The position numbers were made by a program, and so were the translations under genes. This document shows, in pieces, positions 58,761 to 64,000 of a stretch of DNA of 64,000 nt. The stretch is from positions 29,221,100-29,285,099 of the forward strand of contig NC_065554.1 of NCBI RefSeq assembly GCF_022605725.1. Reading direction: 5' to 3'. The notes under the pieces were generated by a model. It had not been told where the DNA came from. It saw only the letters and a list, made by a program, of their open reading frames with translations, and did no database searches. Each line of letters begins with the position of its first letter. The first letter of the stretch is position 1. The stretch comes from Anthonomus grandis grandis. Taxonomy: Eukaryota; Arthropoda; Insecta; Coleoptera; Curculionidae.

Positions 58761-60500
58761 ATTAGAGGAAATTTTAAATGCCTGGAATAAAACAAAAAAT
58801 TAATTCAAATGCCTATTTGCAGTTCATGGAAGACATCCAATGCCTGGAAAAACAAAAATTACTTCTTGTTAAAAAATATCAAAATATCTATTTAAAAATC
58901 AAAAATTTACTTTAAATCCCTAAAAGATATGAGAAATTATGAATGAATGAAGAAAATATAAAAAGCTACTCCAAAAGTCTGGAAAAAGGTGCAAAAGTAT
59001 TTCGAATCCTTATGTAAGAAAAAATTACATCAAACGTATGTAAGATAGAAAATTGCTCAAAAACCTGGAAAACATTTTAAAAACTTGTTAAGTGGAATAA
59101 AAAAACCAATGGCTACAAATGCCTGGCAGAAAATAATAAATTTATTTAAAATCCTGGAATCATTTTAGAAAAACATGTAATTTCCTGGAATAAAATAGTA
59201 AATAGTCATTTAGGACGAAAAATAATCTACCATTCCTGGAAAGCCTGTAAAATGAAAAATTATTACTATAGAAGTATGGAAAATCATAAAAAACTTCTTC
59301 AAGTGCCTGAAATAAAACAAACAATAACTTCAAATGCCTAAACAATATGAAGAACTATTTTGAATTTATGCATGAATGATATTAAATGTTTGGGACGAAA
59401 CAACAAATTTATTTGACATTCTTAAAAAAATAATTTCTTTTCATAAAAAATACCTGAAAATAGAAAATTACTGGTATATCTATTTATTTTAAAGGAGTGC
59501 ACGTTTATGTGGTTGTAAGGTCATGTCGGTTTGTTTATGTACATATTTTTTCTAACGTATCCCTTCTGTTGTGACTCAAAAGTCCCTATGTTGTGCCGAT
59601 ATCTATGTTTAAGCCTGTGATGTCTTTTTCTTTAATAACGCAAGAAAACTATAATTTCGATTTATATTTTGTGATCTAAAGCTCTATGACCTATAGAACT
59701 TATTTATTTTTTTATATTTGTTTGTTATGGATTGTCTTCCTATGATTTTTACGAATGAAAATGTTGAGATGTGCATTAATTTTGACACTCAGTGTAATTT
59801 ATATTTTTATTTTAAATGTTATATCTCTACTACACTTTGAGGTATTTTTTTTCTTCACATTTAAATTTACCTATCTATATTAACTTATTGTTTAGTCGAT
59901 GTCTCTTTTTTTACTTTTGTTACTTTTGTCCAAAAATTACCATCTTCTTTTATCCTATTGCAGAGCCCTGAGGATGAATTAAGTATAATTCGAAACGTTG
60001 GCCTAGAAAAAAAAATGTTTTCTTTGGTCTGTGACCAATAAACCTACAACTACGTCATTTACTTATAGAAAATTACTTTACATGCGTAATCCTCTAACTT
60101 AAATCCCATCGAGCAAGTTTGGGATATATTGAAAATATATTTATAATTAATGTTCTGCATTGTATCGGAAATATTGAGAACAAATTATGTTAAATGCCTG
60201 GAATATCATTTCTAAATAACATACAAAAAAACTTGCCTAAACTAAAAATTCCTGGAATATTACTTTAACTGCTTAAAAAATTTGTAGTTTATGGAAAATA
60301 TCAAATGTATGCAAAAAAATGATTTTGTTGAAATGCCTGGAAAATATTTAAAAAAATACTCCAAATGCCCTGAAAATGCAAGCAAAAATTCATGTCAATG
60401 GAGAATTACTTCAAAATGTTGGAAAATATTTCCAACTAGAAAACAAACAAGATTTCATCACAGGCTTGGAATAAAAGAAAATAATACTTTAAATGTCTAA
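58760..60500 (+). repeat. Diverged short repeats built on AAATGCCTGGAAT
   Basis: The word TGCCTGGAA or a one-base variant occurs at about 58779, 58840, 59119 (TGCCTGGCA), 59150, 59180, 59235, 60194, 60250 and 60333, in plus orientation. It is usually followed by A-rich spacers of some 50-70 bp. It looks like an old tandem array that has diverged, interrupted at about 59460-60100 by unrelated sequence holding a hammerhead-like motif. Confidence 0.6.
59963..60003 (+). ncRNA. Hammerhead-ribozyme-like motif 3, core intact
   Basis: GCC (59965-59967), CTGAGGA (59968-59974), T, then a 6 bp stem II GAATTA/TAATTC with loop AGTA (59976-59991). GAA (59992-59994) follows, then a two-pair stem III AC/GT without loop (59995-59998), T (59999) as the NUH residue and GGC (60000-60002). 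All invariant core positions of CUGANGA and GAA are present and stem I closes with three G-C pairs. A stem III this short is known from Penelope-like element ribozymes, which are thought to act as dimers. No reverse transcriptase is adjacent. Confidence 0.65.
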
Positions 60501-61139
60501 AATATACGGACAATTATTTCCAATTCATAAAACTTCTTTTACTTCTTCTACTAGTGCTTATCGTCTTGGGATGTTAGCGATCACGTTAGTCCCGAATATC
60601 TTGTTGCAGTGCATAAATAATGTATAGAATACATGAAACTTATTAAAAAATAACCCAATTTCTAGGAAAGTTGTAAAGAACTCTTGGAAAGTAAAAAGAA
60701 TCTTGATGAGAGCATCTTGAAAACCAAAGAATCCTAATCCAGAAAAATTCCGTATTAATATTTGGAAAACACTTAAATAAAATGGTCCTTCGAGTCTAGT
60801 TTTTTTTATAAAATAATTTAGTGAAACTCGTTAAAACTAGAAATTCGTCTATTTAATATTAATGTCTATTTTTTCCTGGAATTTGGAAAATTGTTGAAAA
60901 TCCTGTGGTTGCAAAACATTAATTTTCCTTTTTACCTTGATAAATTACTTGAAAGCATCATGAAAATTGAAGAAAATTCGTCGAAAATTTGCAAAATTCT
61001 TTTTGAAATTCGTGAAAAAAATCTTAATATTTGTTAACATAGTTGGCGGTTTGAACGGGTTCTGAGTAAGGAATTTTGAAAAAATTACAGAACAAAAAAA
61101 TAATTTAATTATCTTTAAAAAAATGGAAAAGGACAAATA

Positions 61140-62955
61140 GGAAGGATTATAAGACAGGCTTCTAGGGTTGTAAACTGTTTTAACCTTGTAACTATTCAAA
61201 CCTTGATAACTCAGAAAGCTATTATCCTAGAGTCACAAGTTTCATATCAAAATACTCAAAAAAAAGCATGTTCCAACTCTTGTTATCTAATCAGGAAGGT
61301 CTAAGCAGAAACTTCTGAGTTATTACTTTCATTTATATAAGACTTTATTTACATATTCCTTATTTATATAAGGAATATGAACTCTTTTAAGCTGAGTTAT
61401 CTCAGAAGGTTGTTATCCTATATGCACATGTTTAGTACTCAAAAGAAAGTACTGTGCCATTTTTATTCTATACTCAGAAAGATTTGGCAAAAGGTTTCTG
61501 AGTCATCAAGGGTCTTACGTGGCTTTTCATTTTAATAAGATTAAGTCTTCCAGGGATCTGAAGTATAAGTTAACTTAAAAAGTTGTTATTCTAGAATTAT
61601 AAATTTAGTATCAAAGTGCTCAGAAGACAGTACTGTGCAACTTTTTTTATTTACTCAGAAAGCTTTGGTAAGAAGGCTTCTGAATTATCAAGGGACTTAC
61701 TTGACTTTTCGTTAATAAGATTATGTTTTCCTGGCTTGCGGACTCCTTTAATCTAAGTAAACTCGGAAAGTTAAAATTCTATGGCAACAAGTTTAGTACC
61801 AAAGTACTCAGAAGAAAATATTTTGCAATTCTTCTTATATACTCAAAAAGCTTTGATCAGAAACTTCTGAGTTATCAATGGTCTTCAACCGTCTTTCATA
61901 CACTGTGAATTTTAATGTGTCCTCCTTTTAACCAGATTTTCTTAGAAAGTTAATGTCAAATATATACAAATTTTATACTAAATTACTCAGGAGAATACAA
62001 ACTTTCATTTCTATAAATTACTCAGGGCGCTTCGATCAGAAATTTCTCAGTTATCAATTGATTTTCACCAACGTTTACTTTAAAAACATACTGACATCCA
62101 ATGGAGTGACCCTTTTTTAAAGTAGATTTCAGTTAGAAAGTTATTGCCAGTTTTATGGAAATTTAGTACTAAAATGCTCAGAAGAATACAATTTTATAAA
62201 ATTTCAATTAGAAATATCTGAGTTATCACTGGTCTTACACCGATAATATTCACTTTAAAAAATGTTGCCTTCCAATGATGTGCCCTCCTTTAAAATAAAT
62301 TTTCTCAAAAAGTTATTGTCAAATATAATGAAATTAAGTACTCAAACCTGATAAGAATATAAGCTTTAATTATTATATAATACTGAGAAAGTTCCGCTCA
62401 GAAATTTCTGAGCTATTCAATGATGCTTTTCACTTTATCAAAGGTCTTACCTTTGTCGCAGGATGCAAACTCCTTTAAGCTATATTATCTCAGAAACTTG
62501 TAAACCCATAGATACCAAGTTAGCACCAAAATACTCAGAAAAAAGGACTGTTCAGTTTTTCTCGCATACTCAGAATGTTCTGAAGAGCAGTTTCTGAGTT
62601 AGCAAGGGTCACACATAGATTTTCATTTTAATAAAACTAAGTCTGCCAGAGATGTGAAATCTTTTAATCTAAGTTTACTAAAAAAGTTTTCATCCTACAG
62701 TAAAATGTTTAGTACTGAAATACTCAGAAGTATTATTTAGCATTTTTACATACTCAGAAATTTTTGAAAGAAGAATTTTCTTAGAGTTATTAAAAGACTT
62801 ACGTGGCTTTTTATTATTATAAGACTTCTAGGGCTGTAAACTATTTTAACCTTGTAACTATTTAAATCTTGATAACTCAGAATGCTATTAACCTAGAGTT
62901 ACAAATTTCATATCAAATTTCATATTAAAATCCATTTAAAAAATTCTTTATTATA
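61140..62955. repeat. Satellite C: diverged ~180 bp tandem repeat
   Basis: The block ACTCAGAAAG, TTTGG, TTTCTGAGTTATCAAGGG recurs with its surroundings at about 61471, 61652, 61841, 62019, 62381, 62567 and 62751, steps near 180 bp. The first and last units (about 61161 and 62825) both begin CTTCTAGGG and share TTAACCTTGTAACTATT. About ten units; divergence is much greater than in satellites A and B. Confidence 0.85.
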
Positions 62956-63310
62956 TAAAACAGCATTAAAAAACATCAAAATTTTTATACCAAACATGTT
63001 AATTCTAATTCAAAATATTAATCTTTTTTAGTATAAAATTAATAAAAAAGTCCTTATTTTTATCCTCGAGGGTCTTTATATTGTGACATAGAGGCCAACG
63101 AGGGTGCAAACACTTGACTTCTTAGATTCATTATTACTTTTAAAATAAATAATTAAAATATAAAATTTAATACACGGTAAAGTGGATAAAATTTGATGTC
63201 AAAAGGAGTGCTTGAATTATTGACCCAATTAATAAAAATAGTTAATTATAAGATAGCTCTATTTATTTTGAATTTGAAGAAGTAGTCCATTCTTGCAGTG
63301 GAGTTAATAG
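62956..63310. other. No feature seen
   Basis: AT-rich sequence between satellite C and the fold-back element. Confidence 0.6.
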
Positions 63311-63613
63311 GTCAATGGATAACTAAAGATACTTCGGTCAACCTCCACTGAATTTATTTAAAAAATGTTAATTCGGCATGTTTCAGATATATAACATCAT
63401 CAGGGATAACAAATTAATGGGTTCCGTCAATACATCTTATAGATCTAGTGCCTCAGACAAGGTTCAAACGAATTAAAATACATGAGAATGGGACCAAAAG
63501 TTTTTGTAAATCCATGTTTGGTCCCATTCTCTTGTATCACGAAACATGTCGGATTAATATTCTTTAAATAAATGTAGTGGAGGATGACCGAAGTATCTTT
63601 AGTTACCCATTGA
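63311..63613. mobile_element. Fold-back MITE, ~74 bp arms
   Basis: The arm 63311-63384 (GTCAATGGATAACTAAAG.. to ..GGCATGTTTC) is the inverted copy of 63541-63613, with about 90% identity. Between them lies a second inner inverted pair, AGAATGGGACCAAAA (63485) and TTGGTCCCATTCT (63519). No coding content. A target duplication was not identified. Confidence 0.75.
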
Positions 63614-63870
63614 TTTATTTATTTTGTTAATACTAAATCATGAACGTCCTCCGACATGTATATGTAACGTTCGGCCTAAAATATGATGTGATTTGTCGTT
63701 TATTCAAAGCGATAAGGGTCACGAATCGGTTATTGTGAGCAATTTCGAGTAAAATTGTATCGATTCCGGCGCATATTTACAAAACAGATTGAAAAACATA
63801 TTTTTAAAAAGGTTTTTTCTTATCCATTTAATCGCGTATCGATATTATCGCGAGCAAACAAATTTCCCCT

Positions 63871-64000
63871 ATGGACCAGGAAAGTTTCTTTGAAATAAAA
63901 TGGCCACAAAAGTTTTCCAAGAAGTTTTTCCGATTCGCTCCGGTGAATAAGTCTGGGAAATTCCTTGTGGTGTTTGAGGCGTCCACGACATCCGTCGGTC
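63871..64000 (+). CDS. Open frame running off the window end, possible gene start
   Basis: ATG at 63871 opens a frame of 43 codons with no stop to the edge, reading MDQESFFEIKWPQKFSKKFF and later KFLVVFEASTTSVG. GC rises over the last 130 bp compared with the preceding kilobases. No family is recognised and 43 codons can be open by chance, so this is only a candidate. Confidence 0.22.
   Translation, partial: MDQESFFEIKWPQKFSKKFFRFAPVNKSGKFLVVFEASTTSVG

Overview
The window is AT-rich, intron-bearing nuclear DNA from an arthropod, most likely an insect. A beetle is possible, but the sequence does not prove the order. The evidence is one GT-AG spliced gene with an insect-type Keap1 protein, surrounded by transposon families typical of insect genomes: Tc1/mariner with long inverted repeats, several hAT lineages, PIF/Harbinger, a MULE, jockey/CR1-like retrotransposon tails and satellite arrays. 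No rRNA, tRNA, CRISPR array or prokaryotic operon was seen.

The one clearly intact host gene is Keap1 on the + strand. Its eleven coding exons run from 7821 to 30413 and join without any frame conflict into 618 codons: BTB, BACK/IVR, then six kelch blades. Every residue I could align to the human KEAP1 pocket that binds Nrf2/CncC is kept, as are the sensor cysteines equivalent to human C273, C288 and C297. The C151 equivalent is not. The gene is stretched to 22.6 kb by mobile DNA in its introns.

Layout. 1-2155: 3' part of a ZMYM1-like hAT fossil. 2156-4420: no gene. 4420-4937: tail of a non-LTR element. 5099-6990: a mariner fossil with ~185 bp inverted repeats and TA duplications. 7628-7702: a hammerhead-ribozyme-like motif. 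7821-30413: Keap1. Intron 3 is almost entirely a ZBED5-like hAT (9178-13033, target duplication ATCTAGAA) that itself carries a 1335 bp P-like element (11040-12374) encoding a lone THAP domain. Intron 4 has a mariner remnant. Intron 6 has a mariner remnant split by a 5'-truncated retrotransposon, plus a second retrotransposon fossil. Intron 8 has a Harbinger fossil and a BESS-like fragment between 41 bp direct repeats. Intron 10 has a 3.7 kb satellite of 219 bp units. 32.4-34.1 kb: MULE fossil. 35-38.9 kb: no gene. 39002-40834: second mariner. 41.2-44.2 kb: hAT fossil between inverted arms, one of which abuts a second hammerhead-like motif. 44.24-44.45 kb: an isolated GC-rich open segment. 45.9-55.5 kb: ~56 copies of a ~171 bp satellite. 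58.7-60.5 kb: diverged short repeats and the best hammerhead-like motif (59963-60003). 61.1-62.95 kb: a diverged ~180 bp tandem repeat. 63311-63613: a fold-back MITE. 63871-64000: an open frame running off the edge.

Three signals stand out: (i) four copies of a small type I hammerhead-like fold with a minimal palindromic stem III, as described for Penelope-like elements and retrozymes; (ii) a complete-looking TIR element encoding only a THAP domain, nested in a hAT nested in Keap1; (iii) the word TGCCTGGAA (or its complement), which is the core of the intron 10 satellite and also recurs in other introns and flanks over ~46 kb.
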